NCBI GenBank assembly: GCA_958510875.1
Contig: OY294068.1
Location: 153,238,388 to 153,302,387, forward strand
DNA: 64,000 nt
Origin: Endomychus coccineus
Lineage: Eukaryota > Arthropoda > Insecta > Coleoptera > Endomychidae
Direction of reading: 5' to 3'
Shown: positions 43,721 through 56,333 of the stretch, one piece after another
Numbering within the stretch: position 1 is the first letter of the stretch
Layout: each line of letters begins with the position of its first letter
Translations under genes and position numbers: made by a program
Notes under the pieces: generated by a model
Told to the model about the DNA's origin: nothing
What the model saw: the letters and a program-made list of their open reading frames with translations, nothing else
The model's database searches: none

Positions 43721-45895
43721 GATCAAAATAAAGTTCAGTCACAGACAAAACCGATTGTGGCATGGGAGAACATTTCAAGGTGGGTGTGAATGTGATTAGC
43801 AGTGAAAGTGTTTTGTCTAGCAGAATGACTAATAACTAGATTAAGAGCACCTATACCTATCCTATAATCATAAACTTTTTTGTAATATGCCGGAGATTTA
43901 TGAAAAGAAAAGCAGAATGAAATGCATTCATTTTTGAGTACTATATTGAAAAGTATAAGAAAAGAATTGTTTTTCCGAATTAACGTCGTATTTCCAAGAT
44001 CACACAATAAAGTGCACCATGAGTGAATTTGTATTTATAAAATTTTCCTTTAGGATTATTTCATTCAGAAAACTGTTCAATGACCTTCTCTAATAGATTA
44101 AGAGTTAAAAATATTTTTTTTTCAAAAGGAGAAATTACCGATGAATGTTTTAAACTTCAAGTTGCGATTGAAGCAATTGAAGTATTATATACCTACTGAA
44201 GAACAAGCCTGCATTATATTGTCAAAGCTGTGTTATTATTCAAAGACTTATAATTTAAGTTTGTTATAGAATAAAAAAAATATATTTCCCGCTTATCATA
44301 CCCATAAAATACGTTTAGAGTTATTAGAATGTATGTTCTTTTATGGCATTATTAGGATGATGTATTTTAAATTCTAACGTATCATCGTTAACCTTACAAA
44401 GCGTCGTATCTCTGGAAATTTAGTTTTTAAGAAAACTGGATATTGAGATCTGTTTGATGTCGCAAGTTGAAAAACAACAATTTTTACTTTTAAAAAATAT
44501 TTTACACGTTTTAACGGTTTCAATTCTAATGCGGTCTTATGGGCACAACAACACTTCAAATCGCTGTCTTGAAAAATAGCAAAAATTTCGCATATTTTTG
44601 CATTATAGTCATTTGTACAGAGTCGTCCACTCTTGGTTTAATATTTTCTATAGCTTCTTTAAAACTGCTATTTCATTCTTTCTGTATGTAGGTTCATACA
44701 GAGTCTCATATAGTGAGGACGTTTTGAAGTTATTTCTGAATATGCAGGGTGTTCTGATAACGAAGGGCACATCAAAGAACTATTTTTTAAATGGACGACC
44801 TTGTGTATTATGGTGTTTTTTGATTCCACAAACAATTTTACGGCAAGTTGTGTACACTTGATAACTAAATGCAAAAGTAATGGCTATGGCTCTCCTCAAA
44901 TCCATGCCTTAAACTGTAGTATTACAGATAAGTTGAGTACAAGATTATTCTTTGCTAGACAGTACGGGTTCAATATGAAAAAAAAAAAGGTTTTATCGAT
45001 TAGATCTATAGTCATAATCCTATTATATTTGTTGGGAAAGAGTGTAGTTTCTTGGAAAAAATAATCTCACCCTCAACTACTGACGATAGTTTCGCAGATG
45101 TAGATATGAAGGGTATGTATAGCCGGCATAGCCGCTACTTCTGAAAAACTGTGACTATAGCTCCCAAACTTGGCCAGTTAGATATCAAGTGTGATATATA
45201 AAAGTAACCCTTAGAATTGATTGGAGACTATAAAAATTCAAGTTTCATACCCCTCATTTTATTAACTGTATGTTCTAAAGTGTGCCCACTAAGGTTTTGT
45301 ATGAACCAGGTGCATGAAGAAAAATCAGCATTACAGGTGCTAGAGAATACTACACTATGCGAGCGGACCATTCTGAATATATATTTGATGTTTTTATTAA
45401 AAAGACAGTTGTGACTAGTTCATAAATACTAGTACCAATTAAACATTTCATTAAGAACAAATAAACAATATACCTGCCGATATACAAAAAACGTTTCACA
45501 TAATTAAAATATATATTAGGAATAATTGAACAGTACATTTCCTCTTAAATCTATTCCAATAATGGCAATTAAAATGTACAGTTATTGTTATTCATGATAA
45601 TACTTATCATAACTACACAAATGATTTATATCAAATGATCATATTTGCTTGTGCCAATCAGTAAGATTATTTGAGGCAATTCAGCAATTGTTCAATTTCT
45701 TAATAAACTTAATCAAACTTTTTATTAGTATCAAGTGAGCTGAACCAAGTTTCTTGGTTTAATTACTGGAAGTGCTCACTTTGTTTGTCCCCCATTTTGC
45801 TTCTTTTTTTAATAAGCACTATTACCATTTCACTTGTCACAAATGAAGTTTTTTCTCAGTGTTTATTGTTATGATTATGAAAAGGTAAATTTCTA
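43721..45895. other. No recognisable gene
   Basis: A mariner-terminus-like word (gcagggtgttctgataacg near 44744) is the only hint of a transposon. None of the frames of up to 90 codons is convincing. Confidence 0.4.
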
Positions 45896-46870
45896 CCTCA
45901 TTAACATTTTACTTTCCAATATTCCAAATGTATATGGAAAACTCTACTTCAGAATTCTCCGTCACTCGTCATCAACCTCAAGGAACAAAGTAATTGAACC
46001 ACGGTTCATGACCGTGGAATTAAGAGATCGTTGGAATTAGTCCCGGCCTTCTTTGCGGTTGCTATCTGTAATTTGCTTCTCCGCCTACCCTTGTTACGCG
46101 GAATCAATCCAGATACCACAAATTCCACACAGTTAGTTCATACCTTCCACATTGCATTTGTTGTATCATATAGTGAGTTCCGAGAATAAAATGTTTCTAA
46201 TAAGCAGAATTTGATTTGAATATTATACGTATAGCATGCTTTTCAAAATCATGTCTAGTTCAAAGAAATCAAATAACGAGTTTCAATAAAACGACATCTT
46301 TATATATTATTAGTATTGGGATAAATGAAAGACCAATTACATTGTTTTTGTTCCAATTTTGGTATTAATATGAAAACGTTACTAATAGTTTCAACATCGA
46401 AGTTAAACTATAATACAGTTTTCATATTATTATTGAAAGTGGTATAAAACAAAGTAATTGTTCTTTGATTCAATCATAATGGTAAATTATCATAAAGTAA
46501 CGGCTTCTATCATCGATTTTTTCATCAGTGTAAATATTGTGTTGAAAATAAAAAAATGAGGGTACATATACAACGAAAAGAAATAATAGACATAATTGAT
46601 ATACATAACTTATTAACGAAAAATTCACAATTCTTGAGTGAAAATTTCTTCAACCATAATCAGTTACCTATCGAATAATATACTAATAATACCATTATAT
46701 AATATATTTATTATATAATAATAGTAATATTATGATTATTGAATTTTCCTGTTAAAATAGCTTGAACGATTTATTTCCCCCAATAGTAAGAAACCCACTT
46801 AACAAAGTTTGTTTTTGGGAGGAGTTTTTGTGCTGATAATGTTATTGTTTGTTTCCATTTTGAATTTTTT

Positions 46871-47137
46871 TTAAACTTCGAAGAAAAGGCGAACGGAAAC
46901 TTTCAAATGAATTTGTTGTATTTTCTGTGGAATGGCAACTTGAAGGTCAAAAATATGGGGGAAACTTTTGAATCCTTCGAGATATATTTTAGTTATAGCA
47001 TAACTACTAGGCTGGTCTTCCGCAAAACAATCAGAAACTTCTTGTGAATCCAAATTTTTCGAACTAAATAGATGCCTCAAACATTTTCCGACGTCATTGT
47101 GTAGATCGTTATATCTGTTTTGAAGCCAACACTTTGT
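46871..47137 (-). other. Unrecognised open frame, present in both duplicates
   Basis: The frame reads DTKCWLQNRYNDLHNDVGKC, then LRHLFSSKNLDSQEVSDCF and YLEGFKSFPHIFDLQ to a stop at 46871. The composition looks protein-like but I recognise no family. The identical copy at 49411-49677 gives no selection information because the duplication is too young. It could be an exon or a chance frame. Confidence 0.25.
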
Positions 47138-47934
47138 ATCTTACGATACCAACCTTATCCTAAATGGAATCGTCAGCCAGTTATTTTTGAAGTTGGCGAC
47201 ACAATATTAATACCGTTGTGTATGGCTTACTCATAATACTGCTAATACAATTTTCATATTTAATTGTATAATATGATAAGGTCTATCTAATTTAGTTTGT
47301 GATGTTACTGAACGATTTCTGTTGAAAGTAGATATAACAGACCACAGCATGGTAAACAGACAAAATATTTCATATCTATAAACAGATGTCCCACTAAGAA
47401 CTTGAAAATGAATTTTAAAAGTTCGAGAAATCTATAAGTCAATGTCGTACATTGTTTGATGCTTGCCGTTCTTGTGGTTATTACTTTACAAATAATGACT
47501 GTCAAGGAAAATATCGCAATTTTTTAATTTTATTTATTCATTTTTATTCATTAACATATAAAGAGCAGTCCACAAACAAAGTCCTAAGAAAGACTGCTAC
47601 ACAAACTAAAAAAAATAACAAAACCACATCACATGATGCGACGTGCCGAGCGTGCTCCCAAAAATTACAAAATAGAAGAAACTTATATATAAAACATAAT
47701 AGCTAGCATTAACATTAACTAGTAAGGATCACAAAAGCCAATCACATCCACAAACCACAACGATCAGGGTCACCGCAAAAATGCTTTTACAATTTCCCTC
47801 CTAAATGCGACAATACGATCATGAAATATAACCACTGTTACGTTTAAACTATTGTAGAGTTGCATCATTCTGTTAACCGGGCTGTTGATTCCAACTGTGG
47901 TTGTGGCCAAAATGTTCGCTCAAATAGCTAACAC

Positions 47935-47970
47935 CTGATGCTTCCAGGTGGTGATGCTTCCAGGTGGTGA
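47935..47970 (+). repeat. 18-bp direct repeat
   Basis: gatgcttccaggtggt occurs twice in tandem (about 47938 and 47956) and again in unit 2. Confidence 0.8.
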
Positions 47971-48240
47971 TCAAAAAGCACAATTCTTCAAAGCAAATTT
48001 GTAAATATAAACCTCTGAACAGATACTTCATCATTGATGAATACAATGCGATTCGATGCCCTGCCATAGATCAACTGTTAACGCACATTCATCTGAAGTT
48101 CGATCGTTTTGAATTTAGTAGTGTAGGTATGAGTATTATTGTGGTTGATAATTACTCTGACAGTACTCATTCAATGACAGCATTCCGATAGAGCTATTAA
48201 ACGGACTTCTCCTGAACTAAGAACTATATCTATTGATTAA

Positions 48241-48435
48241 TAAAGAATGGTTGTTCCATTGATTTGATCAATTCTATAAATAAGGACAGAATTCATAAAT
48301 TTTATAATTCTTCTAGTAAAACCAATACCAGTAATGAGAGATACATATCACTACCATATATTAATGGTCTTTCTGAAAAATTAAGTAACATAGTAAAACC
48401 TTATGGTCTACATATATGTCAAAAAAGGTATTTTA
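48241..48435 (+). pseudogene. PLE-3 fragment cut at the duplication join
   Basis: The frame reads INKDRIHKFYNSSS, then YISLPYINGLSEKLSNIVKP and YGLHICQKRYFT. YISLPYINGLSEKL is the linker before the GIY-YIG domain in another Penelope lineage. The endonuclease itself is missing here because unit 2 begins. The complete version is at the end of unit 2. Confidence 0.75.
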
Positions 48436-50975
48436 CCTCATTAACATTTTACTTTCCAATATTCCAAATGTATATGGAAAATTCTACTTCAGAATTCTCC
48501 GTCACTCGTCATCAACCTCAAGGAACAAAGTAATTGAACCACGGTTCATGACCGTGGAATTAAGAGATCGTTGGAATTAGTCCCGGCCTTCTTTGCGGTT
48601 GCTATCTGTAATTTGCTTCTCCGCCTACCCTTGTTACGCGGAATCAATCCAGATACCACAAATTCCACACAGTTAGTTCATACCTTCCACATTGCATTTG
48701 TTGTATCATATAGTGAGTTCCGAGAATAAAATGTTTCTAATAAGCAGAATTTGATTTGAATATTATACGTATAGCATGCTTTTCAAAATCATGTCTAGTT
48801 CAAAGAAATCAAATAACGAGTTTCAATAAAACGACATCTTTATATATTATTAGTATTGGGATAAATGAAAGACCAATTACATTGTTTTTGTTCCAATTTT
48901 GGTATTAATATGAAAACGTTACTAATAGTTTCAACATCGAAGTTAAACTATAATACAGTTTTCATATTATTATTGAAAGTGGTATAAAACAAAGTAATTG
49001 TTCTTTGATTCAATCATAATGGTAAATTATCATAAAGTAACGGCTTCTATCATCGATTTTTTCATCAGTGTAAATATTGTGTTGAAAATAAAAAAATGAG
49101 GGTACATATACAACGAAAAGAAATAATAGACATAATTGATATACATAACTTATTAACGAAAAATTCACAATTCTTGAGTGAAAATTTCTTCAACCATAAT
49201 CAGTTACCTATCGAATAATATACTAATAATACCATTATATAATATATTTATTATATAATAATAGTAATATTATGATTATTGAATTTTCCTGTTAAAATAG
49301 CTTGAACGATTTATTTCCCCCAATAGTAAGAAACCCACTTAACAAAGTTTGTTTTTGGGAGGAGTTTTTGTGCTGATAATGTTATTGTTTGTTTCCATTT
49401 TGAATTTTTTTTAAACTTCGAAGAAAAGGCGAACGGAAACTTTCAAATGAATTTGTTGTATTTTCTGTGGAATGGCAACTTGAAGGTCAAAAATATGGGG
49501 GAAACTTTTGAATCCTTCGAGATATATTTTAGTTATAGCATAACTACTAGGCTGGTCTTCCGCAAAACAATCAGAAACTTCTTGTGAATCCAAATTTTTC
49601 GAACTAAATAGATGCCTCAAACATTTTCCGACGTCATTGTGTAGATCGTTATATCTGTTTTGAAGCCAACACTTTGTATCTTACGATACCAACCTTATCC
49701 TAAATGGAATCGTCAGCCAGTTATTTTTGAAGTTGGCGACACAATATTAATACCGTTGTGTATGGCTTACTCATAATACTGCTAATACAATTTTCATATT
49801 TAATTGTATAATATGATAAGGTCTATCTAATTTAGTTTGTGATGTTACTGAACGATTTCTGTTGAAAGTAGATATAACAGACCACAGCATGGTAAACAGA
49901 CAAAATATTTCATATCTATAAACAGATGTCCCACTAAGAACTTGAAAATGAATTTTAAAAGTTCGAGAAATCTATAAGTCAATGTCGTACATTGTTTGAT
50001 GCTTGCCGTTCTTGTGGTTATTACTTTACAAATAATGACTGTCAAGGAAAATATCGCAATTTTTTAATTTTATTTATTCATTTTTATTCATTAACATATA
50101 AAGAGCAGTCCACAAACAAAGTCCTAAGAAAGACTGCTACACAAACTAAAAAAAATAACAAAACCACATCACATGATGCGACGTGCCGAGCGTGCTCCCA
50201 AAGATTACAAAATAGAAGAAACTTATATATAAAACATAATAGCTAGCATTAACATTAACTAGTAAGGATCACAAAAGCCAATCACATCCACAAACCACAA
50301 CGATCAGGGTCACCGCAAAAATGCTTTTACAATTTCCCTCCTAAATGCGACAATACGATCATGAAATATAACCACTGTTACGTTTAAACTATTGTAGAGT
50401 TGCATCATTCTGTTAACCGGGCTGTTGATTCCAACTGTGGTTGTGGCCAAAATGTTCGCTCAAATAGCTAACACCTGATGCTTCCAGGTGGTGATGCTTC
50501 CAGGTGGTGATCAAAAAGCACAATTCTTCAAAGCAAATTTGTAAATATAAACCTCTGAACAGATACTTCATCATTGATGAATACAATGCGATTCGATGCC
50601 CTGCCATAGATCAACTGTTAACGCACATTCATCTGAAGTTCGATCGTTTTGAATTTAGTAGTGTAGGTATGAGTATTATTGTGGTTGATAATTACTCTGA
50701 CAGTACTCATTCAATGACAGCATTCCGATAGAGCTATTAAACGGACTTCTCCTGAACTAAGAACTATATCTATTGATTAATAAAGAATGGTTGTTCCATT
50801 GATTTGATCAATTCTATAAATAAGGACAGAATTCATAAATTTTATAATTCTTCTAGTAAAACCAATACCAGTAATGAGAGATACATATCACTACCATATA
50901 TTAATGGTCTTTCTGAAAAATTAAGTAACATAGTAAAACCTTATGGTCTACATATATGTCAAAAAAGGTATTTTA
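48436..50975 (+). repeat. Tandem duplication, unit 2 (2,540 bp)
   Basis: Second copy of 45896-48435. Its right edge continues into the rest of the Penelope endonuclease, so this edge is the ancestral right flank, and the ancestral left flank is before 45896. Confidence 0.95.
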
Positions 50976-51240
50976 CAAGGAAAGTCGAAAGTCTTTTTAC
51001 GAAATTGAAATTCGACGTACCTTTCAAAAAGATAACCCACTCGTATATCACATCCATTGTAAAGATTGCGGTAAAGTATACTTCGGCCAATCTTCCCAGA
51101 ACCTCGATAAAATATTGAATGGTCATAAATATACAAAGAATTTATCCACTGCACTTAGTAAACATATGAAAGGCACAAACTTTACATTTGATTACAATAA
51201 TACGAACATTTTGAATATTGGAAAGAATCCGAATTGAAAT
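50781..51240 (+). pseudogene. PLE-3 C-terminus with GIY-YIG endonuclease
   Basis: YISLPYINGLSEKLSNIVKP is followed, after a frame change near 50975, by PLVYHIHCKDCGKVYFGQSS, LNGHKYTKN and ALSKHMKGTNFTFDYNNTNIL. VYHIHC and KVYFGQ correspond to GIY and YIG. The frame ends at 51237-51239, short of the usual C-terminus. It is a different family from PLE-1 (CSCGKVYIGETGR) and PLE-2. No reverse-transcriptase part was found upstream. Confidence 0.75.
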
Positions 51241-51954
51241 TTAAAATTTTTTTAACAATAAAATTGATTCTAATCTTTCCAAAACTTTGTAATAATCTGA
51301 TTCAAACTTAACTAAATTCAAATATTTTGAATTTCCACTTTCTGTTGTCTATTTAATTCAAACTAAAAAGATAATATATCATCTGAAATTGTTACATTTA
51401 TGACAGTGACTTTTTTGAAATGAAAATTCCATATAGCTGTCTTAAACTTGATTAGTTATTAGCATTAAAAATGAAATGTAAATCATAGCATAACTAATTC
51501 CTAAAACAATCATAGTTATTTAGATGTGTAAAATCATAGAATGATATGTTAGGTATTTAATTAGCTAGATTCAATCAATTTCAAATACATCAATTTGTAA
51601 TTAGATATACATTACTCTTTCACACACCACCGATCCAATATTTCCTGCAGTCTTAATTGAATTCCGAAACACAAGTCGGCTGCTGACGCATTTCATTAAT
51701 TGAAGTCATCTATTCTTTCCTAAATTACATGCGAATACCAATTAACATAACAGTAAACATAAAAATATATTATCGAAACGTCAAAAAGAGAAGTCATATA
51801 AAAGAACCGGAATACCTAGAAAACTGAACATACATCTACATACACCTCCCTTCGGGTCAAGCTTCGGAGAGTACCTCTTGAGCAACTTTCTTTTTTCCTT
51901 ATTTGAAATAAGTACATGCAATTACTTTCTTTCTTCGAACAGTTGGTGAACATA
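51241..51954. other. No recognisable gene
   Basis: AT-rich DNA with no supported feature. Confidence 0.4.
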
Positions 51955-52440
51955 CAATAATTGTCTGTAAATAACATTTAAGATTACAAATAATTTGTAT
52001 TATTTGATATAATAAGTAATGAACACAGAATTGTTTGTAACATTTTGTTATATAATAATACCTCAAAACTGCGAGAGCATTTTATAGTATGATACCATCT
52101 TGGTTATTTTTCATCTAGAAGATTTTAAAAGTAATAGAATCAATAACTACCTTGCTGAACATTACAATTTTTGTGTGTAAATTACATTCATGATAACTAA
52201 TAATTTGTATTATTTGATATAATAAGTAAAGAACCCAAAATTGTTTGTAACAGTTTGTTATATAATAATACCTCAAAGCTGCAATAGCATTCGATAGTAT
52301 GATACCATATTGGTTATCCTGCATCTAGAAGATCTTGAAATTAATAAAATCAATAACTATCTTGGTAAACATTACAATTTTTGTTTGTAAATTACATTTA
52401 AGATTACTAATAATTTGTATTATTTGATATAACATGTAAA
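51955..52440 (+). repeat. 210-bp tandem repeat, about 2.3 copies
   Basis: The block taatttgtattatttgatat occurs at 51991, 52201 and 52411, exactly 210 bases apart. The text between (ttgttatataataatacctc, atctagaagat, catcaataact) is repeated with few changes. Copies are diverged but without large indels. Confidence 0.85.
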
Positions 52441-53689
52441 GTAATGAAATCAGTAGCTTCCTACTAAAATATTTGAGAGTTAAAAGCAGTTGAATTAAGA
52501 GGGTCATGCAACCTCCTCTTAAATCAATCAGGAATTTGATATATCTCACGTGGTCAGATGAGTGATTATATCATACATGTTTGTTGATAATTCATTTGAT
52601 TGCCATCTATTTCCAAAAATGCGGCATACATTCTGAAAATCTTCCTTTTCATGACAATTTTAGTTTCAGATAAACATGTTTAAAATATTCAGAATCGTAT
52701 ACAAAATAGCTAATTCTCTGAAAATGTAACATGAATTATTAATACGCAAGCTTCAAAAATTAGAACTAATTTAAGTTTATTATGAAATTGGTTGAGCAAT
52801 TAATAGTATTCAGCCAAATCCAACTGAACAAACAAAACGAGTGGGGGAAGTCTCGTGATCGATTGACCACAACTTAAGTTTGAATATAATGAGAGATTAA
52901 GTGAATTCCACATTTGTTAACAGTGGCTTTGACATTCGACAAAGAATAATTGCAACTACCAACTTTGGTGAAGGCCTGGAATTTTTTCGTCAATCTTGTT
53001 GAAAATAGCGCTGTAGGGAATACATTTCTAGTTTGTAGAAATTTGTTAATTTGAGGTTATTTATGGGATGAGGAGAATGTGAATTGTTTCATTGTTACTG
53101 GGGCTCCTTAAAACTTCCATACATCCAGTGCAGATGTAACACCGTAGTTAATTATACTTGATTTATATTTTATAATCTCTTAGGAACATAAACAATTAAC
53201 AAACTTCTTAGAGATAGACGAACACACTCTAAACAATTCAATATAGTATAGAGTCAATTCACAATAGAAATGTTAACCATGGTTTTTTCTTTAGTGTTCG
53301 TTGAGTTTTAATCTTGAATAGTAGAATTCCGCGAATGCCTTATTTAAAGTAGCTACCTTCCATTATTTTGTAGACTATATGATCTCAGGAGGATATTATA
53401 ATGAGTACTGCCGGAAGATAAATTAAATACAGGATCAGTTTATGAGCAGAGCAAAGTGTTCTGAAAACATTGGATAATTCTCTGTGTGCCTAATGGGTTT
53501 TTCAATATAGAAGCTAACTCTATTATGAGTGACGAATATTTCACCATTATTCGATATTCACAAGAACTATTATTGTGGAATTTCAATCTCTACAGAAAAA
53601 ACCAATAGTGAGAGCCATAAGTTAACTTCTGACCTCAGAATAAATCGTATGATATTTTGTACAATGCTGAAGATAATACAGACAAGCCT
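52441..53689. other. No recognisable gene
   Basis: No supported feature is seen. Confidence 0.4.
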
Positions 53690-53990
53690 AATGAACTATA
53701 AAAGAGTTCACACTGTGACCAATCATTTCAAATATTATGTCCCACGTGTAACATATCAAAATGGTTAGTTACGAATTTCAGCAACTTTCAAGCCACACCA
53801 AATCTGTCTGTGAAAAATTCTTTGGAACTAATAACAAAATTGAAAGATATCAAACTGAACCTGGAGATACCCTAAGTCGATAAACATACTGAAGAAATGG
53901 CTTTCAAATATTAATAACCCTGATAGAACTGCACAGAATACTTTTGCCGATATGTTCGCGATTCTAAGTAAAGATTTTTATTAACATACC
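53690..53990 (+). pseudogene. PLE-2 reverse transcriptase, N-terminal part
   Basis: Broken frames read ISKWLVTNFSNF, then ATPNLSVKNSLELITKLKDI and KLEPGDTL, followed by LKKWLSNINNPDRTAQNTFA. The text VKNSLELI..LKDIKLEPGDTLVS is the approach to motif A in a Penelope family distinct from PLE-1. Coding stops at the left edge of the foldback (about 53996) and the family resumes at 58379. Confidence 0.65.
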
Positions 53991-54909
53991 TTTTTGAACA
54001 TGTTTAATTAGTCCCGGTATTTAAGGAACTGTTTTGTCCGAATTTCCGCTAGGTCTAATTTTGGTCTATTCTTATGTATTTTGACACGCTGAACACGATA
54101 GTGTGATTCAAATTTGGATTAAGCCTGTGCTCGAAAAACTATGGCCATTTTTTGGACACATGATTGTCATTTTTCAATTATTTGCGTTTTGAAACAAAAC
54201 TACGGGTTGTAAGAAAAAAATGTTTGAACAACAGTTGTTGTAAAAATTGATACGCGATTTTTGGCTACAGTCCTAAGTTGATTCGAGATCGTGAGCCCAA
54301 GATAGGGCTAATTTAGTGTGTTTTTTAGCTTGAAAGATTGAGTATATGTCTGAGAGTTTTTGTTTTTTTCACATTCTGTTTCGGTTCCTCTTCTTCCGGC
54401 TTCATTTTTAGGCGCCAAAATCGGATTTTGACGAAATACTCATGTTATCCATCTGAAACTAAATTCGTTCGGAGGATTTAATTATTCTGCATCTGATATC
54501 CGAAATTAAAGCATTTCGGTACAGAGACATAACTTTGAAGCCATTTTGGAAATTTTAAGCCACCGAAAAATCTAACTTTTTCAAGGTTAGAAATTTTTCA
54601 CGGAATTCAATTTTTTTAGGTACTATCAGAAGTTTTCATAACGAGTATTTTGTGTCTAAGCAGATTAATTTCGGTTGAGTACAAATGGACATATCCAAAT
54701 AAATTGGGCCCTCTAGAAGCCCAAACATCTGCAGAGGGCCAAATTTTGGGCCTTTCGACAAAAACCTAGAGGCATATCACAGAGGAATACTTCGACCGCT
54801 TAAGTTTGAAACAGCGTACGGAGATTCGTCCACAAATCCAAGTTATAACGAATTTCATCATAAAAAATTAACACGGAATTTCATTTAGTGGCAATAGGCG
54901 AGGGTCGGT

Positions 54910-54921
54910 ACAATAGATTCC
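54910..54921. repeat. Left 12-bp target duplication of composite B
   Basis: ACAATAGATTCC, identical to 57895-57906. Confidence 0.9.
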
Positions 54922-55008
54922 TTGGATAGTAGACTTCCGCGGACAGCTTATCTTGAAAAATCTTGTCTTCCGGATGAATTCCGCGTCACAATAGCTCGAC
55001 TTGATGCC

Positions 55009-55043
55009 GACGTTTCGCCAAGCATTACAGGTGGCATCTTCAG
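55009..55043 (-). ncRNA. Hammerhead-ribozyme-like motif, minus terminus of composite B
   Basis: The minus strand keeps CTGAAGA, a GCCACC stem, GGC, GAAAC and GTC. One base in the helix II loop side differs from the composite A right copy (gcttggc for ggttggc). The core residues are intact. Confidence 0.55.
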
Positions 55044-55150
55044 GTCAGGCTTGAGGCTTGAACTGAAACTGGTTCTACTGGTTTCTGTAGCCGTATTTAT
55101 TGGAGGAAAAATCCTTCACACTACATAGTTCACTGCCGTCATTACGGTGA

Positions 55151-56152
55151 TTAACTTCGTTCCGGCATCTGACCCTGTCGTTGTGCGATCATGTGCGAAG
55201 TGGAATTTTCGAGGATGGGTTTCCAAATGTTGGGAAGGTAATATCCTGAGTCACGGTTCAGATTATTAGGATGTTTTAAAATTTCTATAGCTTCAAGGAT
55301 TTTTCGCTGATAGAATTTAGCTACGGCTAGGATTTTAGTATCTTCAAAAAGAATTTGATGATTTGTGCCAAACTTGTGTTCCGCAAGTGCAGATGTACTA
55401 GTGTCACGAAGCTTTGTACAACGCTCATGTTCTTTCACACGAGTAGCTACTGTACGACCAGTTTCACCAATGTAGACTTTACCGCAAGAACAGGGCATGC
55501 TATAAACACCTTCTAAGTGGAGAGGAGGAAGGGGATCTTTGACAGGTTTGTAAAACTGAGATAATTTTGGAAGTGTGGAAAAACGGGTAGAAATATTATG
55601 TTTTTTGAGGATTTTGGAAATTCGATCTGTTATATTTTGAATATATGGAAGATAGGCCGTGGATAAAGCAGGCGGGGGGGTTTCTGGCTCAGGTCGATTT
55701 GAAATTTTAGGTGAAGTGTATTTCTTTATGGCCTTTTGAATGTTGTAATGGGAGAAATTGTTTGATAATAAGGCAGATGAAAGATGTTTTAATTCTGATT
55801 TCAAGGATTGAGGCTGAGATAGGTTGACAGCTCTGTGGACCAGAGAGTTTATGACAAATTGCTTTTGGGCAGGGTGGTGGTGGGAAAGACCATTGATGTA
55901 TCTATCGGTATGGGTGGGTTTCCGATACACAGAATGTCCTAAAGTACCGTCAGTCTGTCGACTAACCAATACATCCAGGAACGAGAGTGAACCTTGCGAT
56001 TCGACTTCCATGGTGAAAAGGATATTGGGATGTTATGAATTCAAATGATTGAGGAAGGGAACAAGCTTTTCGCGACCATGTTGCCAAATAACGAAAGTAT
56101 CGTCGACATATCTAAACCAACATTTCGGCTTGAGAACAGATGAGTCAATGGC
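55151..56152 (-). pseudogene. PLE-1 protein, minus copy of composite B
   Basis: Reading from 56152, KCWFRYVDDTFVIWQHGREK is followed by NHLNS and then a TAA (about 56036) where composite A has Leu, so the frame is broken. After it, HPNILFTMEVESQGS leads into a frame open to 55151 (286 codons from 56011). This holds YRKPTHTDRY and the GIY-YIG block YSMPCSCGKVYIGETGR. The ARASNFYQ segment of composite A is VAKFYQ here. It is 5' truncated just before motif C. Confidence 0.85.
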
Positions 56153-56333
56153 ATAGCTAATATCTTCATGGAAGCTTTTGAACAAGATTCTCAAGCCGAA
56201 ATGTTGGTTTAGATATGTCGACGATACTTTCGTTATTTGGCAACATGGTCGCGAAAAGCTTGTTCCCTTCCTCAATCATTTAAATTCATTACATCCCAAT
56301 ATCCTTTTCACCATGGAAGTCGAATCGCAAGGT
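56153..56333 (+). pseudogene. PLE-1 reverse-transcriptase fragment, plus copy of composite B
   Basis: The fragment reads ANIFMEAF, then after a 17-base deletion LKPKCWFRYVDDTFVIWQHG and NILFTMEVESQG, ending abruptly at 56333. The deletion removes the DAIDSYV segment and shifts the frame. Confidence 0.8.

Larger units (their letters stand above)
45896..48435 (+). repeat. Tandem duplication, unit 1 (2,540 bp)
   Basis: This unit is repeated directly as 48436-50975, with an offset of exactly 2,540 at every landmark checked (for example 46871/49411, 47305/49845 and 48264/50804). Differences seen by eye include c/t at about 45937/48477 and a/g at about 47663/50203. The start context (ttctacctcatt), the middle join (ttttacctcatt) and the end context (ttttacaagg) share TAC, a 3-bp microhomology. 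The content is mostly unrecognised AT-rich sequence plus a Penelope fragment at its end. Confidence 0.95.

Noticed and set aside
44744..44870. Mariner-terminus-like gcagggtgttctgataacg
   Set aside because: No partner terminus or transposase fragment nearby.
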